From positions 1 to 42,947 of the forward strand of contig JAIRJW010000060.1 of the NCBI GenBank assembly GCA_031260455.1: 42,947 bases of DNA. Direction: 5' to 3'. The translations under genes were made by a program, and so were the position numbers. Source of the DNA: Fluviicola sp. (lineage in GTDB: Bacteria; Bacteroidota; Bacteroidia; Flavobacteriales_D; Crocinitomicaceae). Under the pieces are notes generated by a model. That model saw nothing but the letters and a program-made list of their open reading frames with translations, ran no database searches and was not told the DNA's origin. Of this stretch, positions 1-8,742 are shown piece by piece; positions within the stretch are counted from its first letter, which is position 1, and the number at the start of each line of letters is the position of its first letter.

Positions 1-780
1 CATGGTAACTTCCAGGCTATTGTACAAGGTAATTCCTGCATGCAAAAGTTCGGCTACGAATGGACAGTGAACGGTGCTGTTGTGGGTACAGGGCCAGTGA
101 TGGCATTCAACTTCCCGGGCAATGGAATGTATGTTGTTTGTTTGAAAGTTACAAGTACTCTTCCGAATGGAACGGTTTGTGAGAAGAAAGTTTGCAAAGA
201 TATAAAAGTGGATAACTGTACATCATGCAATTGCAGTTCTCTGAATGCGGATTTCGGTTACATACTCAATGCGGATTGTAGCGGTCATTTCGTGGGCAGT
301 ACACAATCTGCCTGCTTCAACTGTGTTGCGTACGTATGGTCCGTGGATGGCTCTATGGTGGGCACAGGTCAAATATTTGACTATCTGTTTACCACGAATG
401 GTGCACATATCGTTTGTCTCAAAATAGTGACTCTTCTGGCCGATGGTCAGATATGTGAGCAGCAAATCTGTAAGGATGTCATTGTAGACTGCGGAATAAC
501 GCAATCGTTTCCAGATGATAATACTCCTGTGAATCTTTACCCGAATCCTGCGGCAGACGAGCTGAACGTTGAATTCACTACTTTGAAATCGGGTGAAGCT
601 ACTGTGAAGCTGAAAACGATAGATGGAAAAGAAATCATGCATGAAACACGGATTACCGAAGCGGGTGCTCAGCATTTCCGATTAACAATCCCTGCCTTCG
701 TTGCAGCAGAGGTAATTATGGTGGAAATAGATAATGGTGCGAAACACATTGTTCGCAAAGTAACTATTTCGAAACATTAA
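1..780 (+). CDS. PKD-like repeat protein with T9SS type A sorting domain (5' partial)
   Basis: The frame is open from the first base, so the N-terminus lies outside the window. Two similar PKD-like modules are visible, each containing W-[ST]-V-[ND]-G, VGTG, a CLK segment and CEKKVCKD or CEQQICKD, so the cysteines recur at matching spacings. The last 80 or so residues look like a T9SS type A sorting domain: a YPNPA motif followed by beta-strand sequence ending in KVTISKH. The protein is therefore probably exported by SecYEG, passed through the type IX system and left on the cell surface or released. The paired cysteines suggest disulphides within or between modules. The binding target is unknown. 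A good intrinsic terminator follows the stop. Confidence 0.85.
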   Translation, partial: HGNFQAIVQGNSCMQKFGYEWTVNGAVVGTGPVMAFNFPGNGMYVVCLKVTSTLPNGTVCEKKVCKDIKVDNCTSCNCSSLNADFGYILNADCSGHFVGSTQSACFNCVAYVWSVDGSMVGTGQIFDYLFTTNGAHIVCLKIVTLLADGQICEQQICKDVIVDCGITQSFPDDNTPVNLYPNPAADELNVEFTTLKSGEATVKLKTIDGKEIMHETRITEAGAQHFRLTIPAFVAAEVIMVEIDNGAKHIVRKVTISKH

Positions 781-803
781 GCCAATTATATTGGACTATT
801 AAC

Positions 804-842
804 AGCCGCTTCTTTGTCTTCGGATGAGGAAGCGGTTTTTTC
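804..842 (+). terminator. Intrinsic terminator of the PKD/T9SS gene
   Basis: CCGCTTC (806-812) pairs with GAAGCGG (829-835) and is followed by a run of T. It lies 25 bases after the stop codon of the upstream gene. Confidence 0.8.
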
Positions 843-1117
843 TTTTGTATCTATTATTGGATATTCTGGAATTATCAGAAGTAAATATTTTTGATCTGCG
901 TCCTCTATGCGGAGAAACTTCAAACTTTTTGATGGAGGATTTGGAACGAGTTCTGCAACTTGAAACGATTGAAAAATATATGTTTCAAACGATATGAGAT
1001 ATAACGTTTCGTATATTGCCAAAGGAGGGGAAATAGAAGCACTTCAATTCAGATAAAGTACAAAAGTTGATAGAATTTCACAAGTTCAGTTTTGCACTTC
1101 AGCTCTATTTACTTATT

Positions 1118-1879
1118 TCATTCAACCCTTTTTGTTTTCTGACGATTATGTTGAATCATTATCAGCAAAGCCATAATTCCTACGGAAACAAGAGAGGCGT
1201 TTAATGTCCCAAGCTCCAAACCGCCTTTGTTAATTGGTTTTGTCAAGAAGTCTCCAAAAGTTGCTCCAAATGGTCTGGTAAATATAAAAGCAATCCAAAA
1301 CAATAAAATGTGACTTATTTTAGTGAAATAATGTAAAATCACTACAATTATTATTACTCCACCTGTTACAAAAGCTCCGTGTAAATAACTCAATCCAAAA
1401 TAGTCTCCAAGAAAGTCTCCAAAAGCAGTTCCTAAGCTGTTTGAAAATAAAATTGCAGTCCAATAAAATATTTCTTTTTGTTTTTCATAAATCGGATATA
1501 CTTCAAGATTTTCGTACTTCTTGTACCATAGAAATAAAGTCAGTAATAGGCAACTAATAAGCAATACTGTTCCCATTGTATAACCTAAATGAAGTGTTCT
1601 GTCAATGAAGTCTGAGATTTCGGTTCCTAATGTTGTAGTCCCAATTATTACTAGCCAATAAACTATTGATATGTATTTATTTACTTTAAGTTGTGTTAGT
1701 AACACAATGATAAAAAAAGTAAATGTTATGATAATTCCAATTGTATATCCTAAATTTAATGTCTGTGCAATAAAGTCACCAAGAGTTTCACCTAAAGTAG
1801 TGGCCACAATTTTCATTAACCAAAATAACAATGTGATTTTGGCTACTTTATTTATTGTGGTATTGTTTTCTCTATTCAT
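1118..1879 (-). CDS. COG4705-type multipass membrane protein with four internal repeats
   Basis: A 253-residue, very hydrophobic protein with about eight membrane segments. Four repeat units can be seen by eye, each with a small-residue turn of the kind T-T-L-G-x-x-x-G/S-D-F followed by a [LF]G[YL] stretch: near residues 25-47, 78-100, 150-170 and 202-224. This fits the uncharacterised COG4705 family of membrane-anchored proteins; the function is not established and I do not assign one. The gene uses AT-rich codons (A/T third positions dominate) compared with porZ or the genes after 5 kb, as does its neighbour at 1967-2329, which suggests that the pair was acquired together. The start is an ATG. 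Confidence 0.75.
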   Translation of the reverse strand: MNRENNTTINKVAKITLLFWLMKIVATTLGETLGDFIAQTLNLGYTIGIIITFTFFIIVLLTQLKVNKYISIVYWLVIIGTTTLGTEISDFIDRTLHLGYTMGTVLLISCLLLTLFLWYKKYENLEVYPIYEKQKEIFYWTAILFSNSLGTAFGDFLGDYFGLSYLHGAFVTGGVIIIVVILHYFTKISHILLFWIAFIFTRPFGATFGDFLTKPINKGGLELGTLNASLVSVGIMALLIMIQHNRQKTKRVE

Positions 1880-1966
1880 CGTCGTTACTCTTTTTGAATA
1901 TGGTTTCGCAAGTATTGCTGAAGGCAGGGCTTTTTAGCACAAAAGTTCAATAGAATTCCTAAAAGA

Positions 1967-2329
1967 TTAAATCGAAATACCACTTCCGCCTACAACTTTT
2001 ATTCCATCCAAACAATCTTTCCAAAAGCGGATATATCTGTATTTTGCTTCAAACGACTCATCACGATAAGTTCCTTTTAAATTCATTTGCAAGGTAATTA
2101 CAGCTAGGTCATCAATAATTTTAAGTTCTTCAACATTCGGAATGAGTTCGTGTATTTTCAGATTTCCATTACGATACGTATCCAAATCCATTTCTTTGGT
2201 TATGGTTTCACCACTTGGAATGATAAAAAGCAAATCATGATGTAAAAGTTCATCAAGCTCTTTAACATCACTATTTTTAATTGCCTCGTAAAGTCTGTTT
2301 TCGAGGTTTAAAATTTCTTTTTTTGTCAC
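1967..2329 (-). CDS. DUF4440 / SnoaL-like (NTF2 fold) protein
   Basis: A 120-residue soluble protein with the pattern of small NTF2-fold DUF4440 proteins: an N-terminal helix with ENRLYEAIKNSD, then LDELLHHDLLFI, and a closing strand with YRYIRFWKD near the C-terminus. Such proteins often form dimers with a hydrophobic pocket, but the ligand cannot be read from the sequence. It begins with GTG; no in-frame ATG gives a complete domain. It lies upstream of the COG4705 gene on the same strand with an 87-base gap and shares its AT-rich composition, so the two may be co-transcribed or co-acquired. Confidence 0.75.
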   Translation of the reverse strand: MTKKEILNLENRLYEAIKNSDVKELDELLHHDLLFIIPSGETITKEMDLDTYRNGNLKIHELIPNVEELKIIDDLAVITLQMNLKGTYRDESFEAKYRYIRFWKDCLDGIKVVGGSGISI

Positions 2330-2415
2330 TTTCTATATTTTAGAAGGATTTTTCAATCGAGTTATAGCTAACTTGTTTATTGACGAAGATAATTGATTTT
2401 CTTACTTGATCCACT

Positions 2416-2586
2416 CTCAAAACTCATTCTCTTACCTGAAAGAAGAACAAGCGCAGCTTGTGAAGACTGAGGCTCTGTCTCACAAGACAGAAAAGCTGAA
2501 GGATAGTACCCAAAGTGTGAGCGTGAGAGCAAGTTTTGAGGGCAAAAAGAAAAAGCGAATTACGAAAGTAGTTCGCTTTTCTTTTT
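2416..2586 (+). ncRNA. Candidate structured non-coding RNA ending in an intrinsic terminator
   Basis: The outer helix is CTCAAAACT (2416-2424) with AGTTTTGAG (2532-2540), extended inwards after a small internal loop by TTCTC with GAGAG. Inside are two perfect hairpins: ACAAGC-gca-GCTTGT (2447-2461) and CTGTCT-caca-AGACAG (2475-2490). A terminator-like hairpin with a T-rich tail follows at 2551-2586. This gives a closed multibranch fold of about 125 nt. No matching RNA family is recognised. The plus strand is preferred because the terminator then follows the fold, but only a weak promoter is visible upstream. Confidence 0.4.
2541..2586. terminator. Bidirectional terminator between tRNA-Arg and the structured element
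   Basis: AAAAGCGAA (2551-2559) pairs with TTCGCTTTT (2572-2580). A T-rich tail follows on the plus strand, and on the minus strand the stem is followed by TTTTTCTTTTT, only 8 nt after the end of tRNA-Arg. It can serve both directions. Confidence 0.75.
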
Positions 2587-2587
2587 G

Positions 2588-2661
2588 TGACCCCGGAGGG
2601 ATTCTAACCCCCAACCGCTGGAGCCGAAATCCAGTGCTCTATACAATTGAGCTACGGAGCC
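2588..2661 (-). tRNA. tRNA-Arg (anticodon TCG)
   Basis: On the minus strand a full cloverleaf can be drawn. The acceptor GGCTCCG pairs with CGGGGTC using two G-U pairs, the D-arm is GCTC/GAGC, the anticodon stem is CTGGA/TCCAG with loop TTTCGGC (anticodon TCG, reading CGA), and the T-arm is GGGGG/CCCTC with loop TTAGAAT. The discriminator base is A and CCA is not encoded. A hairpin terminator follows. Confidence 0.93.
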
Positions 2662-2764
2662 GTTTCAACCAGAATTTCTGGTTTAGACCCCAAAAATAGT
2701 TCCTTTTTTCACTTTTCTTGCGAATTTTCCAATAATTTTGATGAGTTTGCGTTTATACACCAAA

Positions 2765-5092
2765 ATGATTTTCATGCGAAATGCTCTTTTAATAGCTTCT
2801 ATCGTTTTTTCTTCTTCTGCTTTTTCCCAGCTTGGTACGGGGCAATGGCGTATGCATGTTGCAGCGTCTCAGGCAATTGATGTGGCTTACGGTGACGGTC
2901 TGGCAATGGCAGCCCTTGGAACCGGAGTCATTGAATATGATGAAGTTGCTGGTGAGAGTAAAATTTACAACGATCAGAATGGCCTTTCCGATATCCGGGT
3001 TTCATGTATTATCTACGAACCGGGAACAAAGTCTTTCTTCATCGGGTATGAAAACGGGAATATCGACCAGTTGTATACCGACGGATCAATTGTTAATATT
3101 CCTGCAGTGAAGCTGGTAACCGTTCCCGGAAACAAACGCATCAACAGTTTCACCATCCGGAACGGGAAAGTTTTTGCAGCAACAGGCTTCGCAATCATTG
3201 TCCTGGACCCCATAAAACATGAAGTGAAAGATACATATTATCCTTTTTCAATCCCTAAAAACTACCAGTCCATATTGTTCCTGAATGATTCGATTTACGT
3301 GTTGCACAACGACGGAATGGTCCGGGCACTGGAAAGCAATATTTTATTGGGAAATCCGAATAACTGGAATGTGGATGCGAGGGTGGATATACCTGCTCTG
3401 GATGTATTCTATGCCAGTGCTTCCGTTTATAATAATGAGATTTATGTTTTGACGAAAAAACAAACGTATGGAGGAGATTCCATCATGAAAGTAACATCTT
3501 CCGGTTTACAGTTGTTTATCGGGAATGCTTTTGATATGGAAATTCAAAGATTTCAGATTGTAAACAACAAATTCGGAGTGAGCTTTTTGGATACCTACGT
3601 TCTTTTTAATGAAGATCTGTCTATTTTTTTCGGAACTTCCAGCTATTCCAATCCGTCTCCGCAAATCCGGGGGGCAGTTTTCGACGGAAATAGCTACTGG
3701 CTGGCAGATTATAAAAACGGGTTGGTTCGGTACGATACATACGGAAATGCGAAGATCATCTCCCGGGAAGGTCCTCCGAAGAACGATTTTTTCAGTATCA
3801 ACGGACAAGATGGTAAAATTGTTGTGACCGGAGGTACAATCGACCGCGTTGAGCTGAATTACAGCCTTGCGGGAGCTTATACCATGAAAGATGAAACCTG
3901 GACCTTGTTTGATAAAACCAACCAGGCTCCCAAATGGGACAATGAAGTGTGGGCAATCGGTTCGGCGGCAATCAACCCGAAAGACTTGGATGAGGTTGCT
4001 TTGGGAGGATATTGCGCCAACGGTTTGAGCATCGCTCACGGGAGTCAGATTACAGACGTGTACAATGCATCCAATTCGATTCTGGAAAACACAACTCTGG
4101 GGAACAACCAGATGTGTATCACTGCGTTAGAATATGACGGTGACGGAAACCTGTGGGTTGCAAATGCCTATTCCATGAAACCGCTAAAAGTGAAAACGGC
4201 AGACGGAAGCTGGTATGAAATGGCTACACCAAATACTGCTTCTGCGGTCTTTGTTTCTGAACTGGCAGTTGATTACAACGGGAATAAATGGATGGGGGTC
4301 TACGGAAAAGGACTGATGGGTTACAAAGACAACGGAACCATTTCGAATACGGCAGATGATATCAGTAAACTGATGCAGACTGGTTCCGGATTCGGGAATC
4401 TGCCTTCCAATAATGTAACAGCTCTCGCGGTTGACTTTGACAATGAAATCTGGATCGGAACCGATAATGGGTTGGCAGTTCTGTATAGTAGTGCCGGAAT
4501 CTTCAATACGGCGGGAACAACAGACGTTTCGCGGATTCTGGTAACTTACGACGGGAACGTGGAGATGCTTTTGGGGAATTCCTATATCTCGGATATTGAA
4601 GTAGATGGAGGGAACAGAAAGTGGATTGGGACAGCTGAATCCGGAGTGTTTCTGGTTTCTGCAGACGGACAGGAAGTTATTTCGAACTTCAATAAGGACA
4701 ATTCCCCGATGATCTCGAATAACGTTCTGGATATGGAGTTTAACCAGCTCACAGGCGAATTGTTTATCATTACAGATAACGGAATGGTTTCTTACCGGGC
4801 GGATGCAACGTATGAAGATCCGGATTATGCTTCAACGATTGTTTTCCCGAACCCGGTTAAACCGGATTATTTCGGACCGGTTACCATTCAGGGAATCAAG
4901 TACGGAAGTGATGTCAAAATCACAGATGCGGCTGGAAATCTGGTGTATAAAACTGCTTCTAACGGGGGAACTGCAACCTGGAACGGAAAAAGATTGACTG
5001 GTGAGGATGTGAGTTCGGGAGTTTATTTTATCTGGACTGCACCAACAGGCGGAAAAGGAAAGAAGGTCGGTAAAGTGGTCGTTATCCGATGA
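2765..5092 (+). CDS. porZ: PorZ-like T9SS surface protein (beta-propeller)
   Basis: About 775 residues with an N-terminal signal peptide (hydrophobic segment ending SSSAFSQ). The N-terminal section from GQWRMH through AYGDGLAMAALGTGVIEYD and QNGLSD is the PorZ/two-component-regulator propeller pattern. Later WIGTDNGLAVL and WIGTAESGVFLV are further propeller blades. The last 85 residues form a sorting-domain-like module (FPNP, then SSGVYFIW). PorZ belongs to the outer-membrane attachment complex of the type IX system, where it helps deliver anionic LPS to cargo. Length and the recO neighbour, which overlaps it by 4 bases, fit Bacteroidota porZ loci. The start could be 2765 or 2774; both keep the signal peptide. 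Confidence 0.88.
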   Translation: MIFMRNALLIASIVFSSSAFSQLGTGQWRMHVAASQAIDVAYGDGLAMAALGTGVIEYDEVAGESKIYNDQNGLSDIRVSCIIYEPGTKSFFIGYENGNIDQLYTDGSIVNIPAVKLVTVPGNKRINSFTIRNGKVFAATGFAIIVLDPIKHEVKDTYYPFSIPKNYQSILFLNDSIYVLHNDGMVRALESNILLGNPNNWNVDARVDIPALDVFYASASVYNNEIYVLTKKQTYGGDSIMKVTSSGLQLFIGNAFDMEIQRFQIVNNKFGVSFLDTYVLFNEDLSIFFGTSSYSNPSPQIRGAVFDGNSYWLADYKNGLVRYDTYGNAKIISREGPPKNDFFSINGQDGKIVVTGGTIDRVELNYSLAGAYTMKDETWTLFDKTNQAPKWDNEVWAIGSAAINPKDLDEVALGGYCANGLSIAHGSQITDVYNASNSILENTTLGNNQMCITALEYDGDGNLWVANAYSMKPLKVKTADGSWYEMATPNTASAVFVSELAVDYNGNKWMGVYGKGLMGYKDNGTISNTADDISKLMQTGSGFGNLPSNNVTALAVDFDNEIWIGTDNGLAVLYSSAGIFNTAGTTDVSRILVTYDGNVEMLLGNSYISDIEVDGGNRKWIGTAESGVFLVSADGQEVISNFNKDNSPMISNNVLDMEFNQLTGELFIITDNGMVSYRADATYEDPDYASTIVFPNPVKPDYFGPVTIQGIKYGSDVKITDAAGNLVYKTASNGGTATWNGKRLTGEDVSSGVYFIWTAPTGGKGKKVGKVVVIR

Positions 5093-5796
5093 AAATTACG
5101 GATAAAGCCATTGTTTTATCGCGTTTGTCTTATTCGGAGTCCAGTCTGGTCGTCAGCTTGTTTACGCTGGAATCCGGGTTTCAGACTTTTCTTTTCCAGG
5201 GAGCTAAGAAAAAAAAAGGATTGATCCTGTTTCCGCTGGAATTAGTCGAGATTGCTTATTATAAGCGAAACGACAGCAGCCTGATGAAGCTGACAGAAAT
5301 GCAGGTCCTGGAACCGTTACACTACTTGCTGGATAACCCTTTAAAATCGAGTATTGCTTTCTTCTTGGCGGAGCTGATGATGAGCTGTCTTCAGGAGAAT
5401 CACCAGGACCGGAAGCTGTTCCTTTTTTTAAGTGAGGAAATCCATTGGCTGAATCTCAGTGAAGAGCTGAGCAATTACTTGGTTTGGTTTTTGGCCCAGA
5501 TTACGAAACTGGAAGGATTTCAGCCTGAAGTTCACCATGGAAACCCCCGTTACTTTGAATTACAGGAAGGGAAATTTACCAATGAGCTTCCTTTTCTGCC
5601 GTCTTACCTGGAAGAGCCTTGGATCCATTGGCTTACAGATAGTTTGCGACTGGACAAAATGGATTTTCTGGCACTTTCTATTCCGAAAGAAGAACGCGTA
5701 AAACTGATTGATGCCTGGCTGAAATATTACCAGTTCCATGTGAGCGGAATGCGTAAGCTGAAGTCGCTGGAAGTGATCCGGACGGTTTTTGGTTAA
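5089..5796 (+). CDS. recO: DNA repair protein RecO
   Basis: A 235-residue protein with the RecO plan: an N-terminal OB fold (MKITDKAIVLSRLSYSESSLVVSLFT, then FQGAKKKKG) and a helical C-terminal domain. RecO works with RecF and RecR to load RecA onto SSB-coated single-stranded DNA and can anneal strands. No zinc-binding cysteine cluster is seen in the C-terminal half. Its start codon overlaps the porZ stop (ATGA), so translation is probably coupled. It converges with the ABC-F gene, with only 16 bases between the stops. Confidence 0.93.
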   Translation: MKITDKAIVLSRLSYSESSLVVSLFTLESGFQTFLFQGAKKKKGLILFPLELVEIAYYKRNDSSLMKLTEMQVLEPLHYLLDNPLKSSIAFFLAELMMSCLQENHQDRKLFLFLSEEIHWLNLSEELSNYLVWFLAQITKLEGFQPEVHHGNPRYFELQEGKFTNELPFLPSYLEEPWIHWLTDSLRLDKMDFLALSIPKEERVKLIDAWLKYYQFHVSGMRKLKSLEVIRTVFG

Positions 5797-5812
5797 TTTA
5801 GGGTATTTAGCT

Positions 5813-7447
5813 TCATTTTCGTTCGATTTCCTTTAGGTTTTCCATTTTTTTCGCTGCCAGAAACCCGTTAATATCGTCAAAATGCGTTTTCACCCGTTTC
5901 TTCCCGAATTCGTAAACTTTGGTCACCAAACCATCCAAAAAGTCGCGGTCGTGAGAAACCAGGATCAGCGTTCCGTCGAAAGCCTTCAAAGCATCTTTGA
6001 TAATGTCCTTGGTTTTCATGTCTAGATGGTTGGTCGGCTCATCGAGAATCAACAGATTGACTGGTTCGAGCAATAATTTAATCAGAGCCAGGCGCGTTTT
6101 TTCTCCTCCTGACAGCACTTTTACTTTTTTCGTGGAAGAATCTCCGCCAAACATAAAAGCACCCAGCAAATCTTTTATTTTGGTGCGGACATCACCTTCC
6201 GCAATGCGGTCAATCGTTTCAAAGACCGTTAACTCCCCGTCAAGTAGAGAAGCCTGGTTTTGTGCAAAGTATCCGATCTGGATGTTGTGTCCCAGTTCCA
6301 GATTTCCGTCGTAGCCTGTTTCCTGCATGATTGCCTTTACCAGCGTCGATTTTCCTTCACCGTTTCTTCCCACGAAAGCCACTTTTTCCCCGCGTTCAAT
6401 CGTCACATTGACATCATTGAAAACAAGGTGGTCTTCGTACTTTTTACTCAATTCGGTAATCACGACTGGATAAGACCCGGAACGCGGAGCAGGAGGAAAT
6501 TTCAGGCGAAGGGCAGAGTTATCCACTTCATCCACTTCTATGATATCCAGTTTTTCCAGCATTTTCACACGCGATTGAACCTGCAGGGTTTTAGAATAAG
6601 TTCCTTTGAAGCGCTCAATGAATTCAGTAGTTTCAGCAATGAATTTTTGTTGTTCTTCGTATTGTTTTTGCTGCTGAGCTCTTCGTTCTTTGCGCAGTTC
6701 GAGATAATGGGAATATTTCGCCTTATAGTCGTAAATGCGACCCATGGTTACCTCAATGGTTCGGTTGGTAATGGCATCTACGAACGCACGGTCGTGAGAA
6801 ATTACAACTACTGCTTTTGCACTGTTCACCAGGAAATCTTCCAGCCATTGGATGGATTCAATGTCCATGTGGTTTGTAGGTTCATCCAACAGGATCAGAT
6901 CCGGTTTTTGAAGCAGGATTTTCGCCAGTTCAATGCGCATTCTCCATCCACCGCTGAACCCGGAAGTTGGCCGCGTGAAATCTTCTCGCTCGAATCCCAT
7001 TCCCTTCAGTACTTTTTCCACCTCGCCATCGTAATTAATTTCTTCAATGGAATAGAATTTTTCACTCAGCTCCGAAACGCGCTCAATCAGTTTCATGTAA
7101 TCATCCGAATCATAATCTGTCCGAACTGTTAATTCCCGGTTCAGGGCTTCAATTTCGTCACGCATGGCGAAGATGCCCGCAAATGCCTTGCTGGCTTCTT
7201 CAAAAACAGTGCAATTGTCTTCAGTCAATAAATGCTGTGGCAAATAAGCAATTACGGCATCTTTGGGAGCTGAAATGCTGCCTTTGGTTGCTTTGTTTAC
7301 ACCAGCTAGGATTTTAAGTAAAGTAGATTTTCCTGCGCCGTTTTTCCCCATCAACGCGATTTTGTCAGTATCATTAATCACAAAAGACACATCGCTGAAC
7401 AACATTTTACCGCTGAACTCCACCGTTACACCATCAACTGAAATCAT
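5813..7447 (-). CDS. ABC-F family ATPase (translation factor or resistance type)
   Basis: A 544-residue protein with two complete ABC domains and no membrane segments. Domain 1 has Walker A GKNGAGKST (about 35-42), signature SGGWRMR and Walker B LLLDEPTNHMD. Domain 2 has GRNGEGKST, LSGGEKTR and ILDEPTNHLD. A charged helical linker (RKERRAQQQKQYEEQQKF and following) joins them, as in ABC-F proteins that bind the ribosomal E site. Both catalytic glutamates are present. The exact subgroup (YbiT, Uup or EttA-like) cannot be settled by eye. A TACCTTTG -7 box lies 21 bases before the ATG. Confidence 0.9.
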   Translation of the reverse strand: MISVDGVTVEFSGKMLFSDVSFVINDTDKIALMGKNGAGKSTLLKILAGVNKATKGSISAPKDAVIAYLPQHLLTEDNCTVFEEASKAFAGIFAMRDEIEALNRELTVRTDYDSDDYMKLIERVSELSEKFYSIEEINYDGEVEKVLKGMGFEREDFTRPTSGFSGGWRMRIELAKILLQKPDLILLDEPTNHMDIESIQWLEDFLVNSAKAVVVISHDRAFVDAITNRTIEVTMGRIYDYKAKYSHYLELRKERRAQQQKQYEEQQKFIAETTEFIERFKGTYSKTLQVQSRVKMLEKLDIIEVDEVDNSALRLKFPPAPRSGSYPVVITELSKKYEDHLVFNDVNVTIERGEKVAFVGRNGEGKSTLVKAIMQETGYDGNLELGHNIQIGYFAQNQASLLDGELTVFETIDRIAEGDVRTKIKDLLGAFMFGGDSSTKKVKVLSGGEKTRLALIKLLLEPVNLLILDEPTNHLDMKTKDIIKDALKAFDGTLILVSHDRDFLDGLVTKVYEFGKKRVKTHFDDINGFLAAKKMENLKEIERK

Positions 7448-7468
7448 ATTTCTGATTTTTTAGAGGTG

Positions 7469-7476
7469 CAAAGGTA
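7469..7476 (-). promoter_or_regulatory. -7 box of the ABC-F gene
   Basis: TACCTTTG on the minus strand, 21 bases upstream of the ATG, matches the Bacteroidota TAnnTTTG element. Confidence 0.6.
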
Positions 7477-7512
7477 CTGACAACTTTGGACATCCGGGAG
7501 TTTTAAAACGCG

Positions 7513-7546
7513 AAAAAGGTTACCTGACGAAGAGGGTAACCTTTTT
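7513..7546 (-). terminator. Terminator of the small membrane protein gene
   Basis: GGTTACC (7518-7524) pairs with GGTAACC (7535-7541), flanked by A5 and T5, so it can work in both directions. On the minus strand it follows the gene at 7571-7855 by about 25 bases. Confidence 0.8.
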
Positions 7547-7570
7547 CTGGTTATTGGTATAGGCAGTTGG

Positions 7571-7855
7571 TCAAACCACCAGGAGGATGGCAATAATATC
7601 AACCAGAACTGTAACAATAAAGGCATTCAGAATCCATTTCATTGGAGCTACAGCCAAGAGTAAACTCAGTGTGGTCATGGTTGGTATTACAACTGCAATC
7701 AAAGACCCTGTATGGAGTGCGACACCGTAACTCATGGCAACGCCGCCGAGACAACCTATAATTAGTAAGATGATTGCAATAACGCCAAATCGATATTCAC
7801 TTGCTGCGTTTTCTAACTTCATCCAAGTGCTTTGTTTTACTTCCTCCGATTTCAT
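7571..7855 (-). CDS. Small hypothetical membrane protein
   Basis: A 94-residue protein, not recognised as a named family. After a short charged N-terminus (MKSEEVKQSTWMKLENAASEYRFG) there are three hydrophobic segments, at about 24-45, 48-66 and 74-94, with glycine-rich turns. It is probably an inner-membrane protein. A longer frame would begin at TTG 7879, but that codon lies in a -7-like sequence (GACCTTTG), so the ATG at 7855 is chosen. It stands alone with its own terminator. Confidence 0.6.
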   Translation of the reverse strand: MKSEEVKQSTWMKLENAASEYRFGVIAIILLIIGCLGGVAMSYGVALHTGSLIAVVIPTMTTLSLLLAVAPMKWILNAFIVTVLVDIIAILLVV

Positions 7856-7970
7856 AAATGACTGACTTTGATGATCCAAAGGTCAGGAATAAGCAAAGGA
7901 GGAAAAATGAGTCGAATCATAAAAAAAACTGATTTATATTAGGAAACGATTTTCTTTTCATCTACTTCCT

Positions 7971-7978
7971 TATATTTG
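7971..7978 (+). promoter_or_regulatory. -7 box of the outer-membrane protein gene
   Basis: TATATTTG, a perfect TAnnTTTG match, 26 bases upstream of the ATG at 8005. No clear -33 TTG is seen; TTTTC occupies the expected region. Confidence 0.65.
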
Positions 7979-8004
7979 GTTTAATCATTATTAAGAGTAA
8001 GGTT

Positions 8005-8637
8005 ATGAAAAAGGTAAAAGTAATGCTGCTGCTGGCAACTTTGGGATTGTTTTCATGCAATTTGCAGGCTCAGGGATTTGGAGGAAGTGGAAGCAGGTAT
8101 TTGCAATTAGGCTTAGGTTTGAACCAGCACTATTCCATTTATTCAGATTATAACAAAGCCTATAACACCAATTATGGGGCGCTGAATTTTCAAATGGAAT
8201 TCGGTGTTCACAAATATATTGGAGTGGGTTTTATGGTAGGGGCTGAAATAGCTGTGAGAACTTCCGGTTATTATTCTGGTGGAGTTTACGCTCCGGGTTA
8301 TGTCGTACCTTCCAATTCTCCATACTGGAGTTTGGGAATTCCGGTCGGATTTATTGCAAACTTTCACTTTTTGCAGCTGATTGCTGATAAAACGGGGAAG
8401 GACTTTGCAAATAAAATGGACGTTTATGGTGGATTGAATATTGGTAGCGGGCCGGTTTTCCGGAATGTGCGTAAGCAATATAACAATGATCCGTATTATG
8501 ATTCGCGTGTAGGTGCTTTGTTCTTCATCGGGCCGCATGTGGGATTCCGTTACTTCCCAAATGAAAAAATTGGGGTGTATGCTGAAGCAGGTTACGGAAA
8601 ATCTTTGATTACTGGAGGAGTTATCTTTAAGATGTAA
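8005..8637 (+). CDS. Outer-membrane beta-barrel-like protein
   Basis: A 210-residue protein with a signal peptide (MKKVKVMLLLATLGLFSC...QAQG). The cleavage could be after QAQ, or, because LFSC resembles a lipobox, by signal peptidase II. The mature part alternates hydrophobic and polar residues in short glycine- and tyrosine-rich strands (YLQLGLGLNQHYSIYSDY, FGVHKYIGVGFMVGAEI, VGFRYFPNEKIGVYAEAGYGKS), typical of small eight-stranded outer-membrane barrels. The substrate or partner is unknown. It is a single gene with its own promoter box and terminator. Confidence 0.65.
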   Translation: MKKVKVMLLLATLGLFSCNLQAQGFGGSGSRYLQLGLGLNQHYSIYSDYNKAYNTNYGALNFQMEFGVHKYIGVGFMVGAEIAVRTSGYYSGGVYAPGYVVPSNSPYWSLGIPVGFIANFHFLQLIADKTGKDFANKMDVYGGLNIGSGPVFRNVRKQYNNDPYYDSRVGALFFIGPHVGFRYFPNEKIGVYAEAGYGKSLITGGVIFKM

Positions 8638-8698
8638 TCCCTGCAAAGCATACCCTTTGGAGGAAATGCATTGCAGATTTATTTGAAGCCATCATTAA

Positions 8699-8736
8699 AA
8701 AACCGTTCCTCAGGTTTTCCGGGGAACGGTTTTTTA
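8699..8736. terminator. Bidirectional terminator between the barrel gene and lysS
   Basis: AACCGTTCC (8701-8709) pairs with GGAACGGTT (8723-8731), with A and T runs on the two sides. It serves the convergent genes at 8005-8637 and 8743-10443. Confidence 0.88.
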
Positions 8737-8742
8737 AAGCCA

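Noticed and set aside
786..1022. A 78-codon minus-strand reading frame
   Set aside because: It overlaps the terminator of the upstream gene, has no promoter and no protein-like composition.
2406..2699. A 97-codon plus-strand frame
   Set aside because: It runs through the complement of tRNA-Arg and its terminator; the end of the protein is the translated tRNA.
6260..7132. A 290-codon plus-strand frame opposite the ABC-F gene
   Set aside because: It lies wholly within the ABC-F gene, whose two ABC domains are unmistakable; the product is Phe- and His-rich with no domain.
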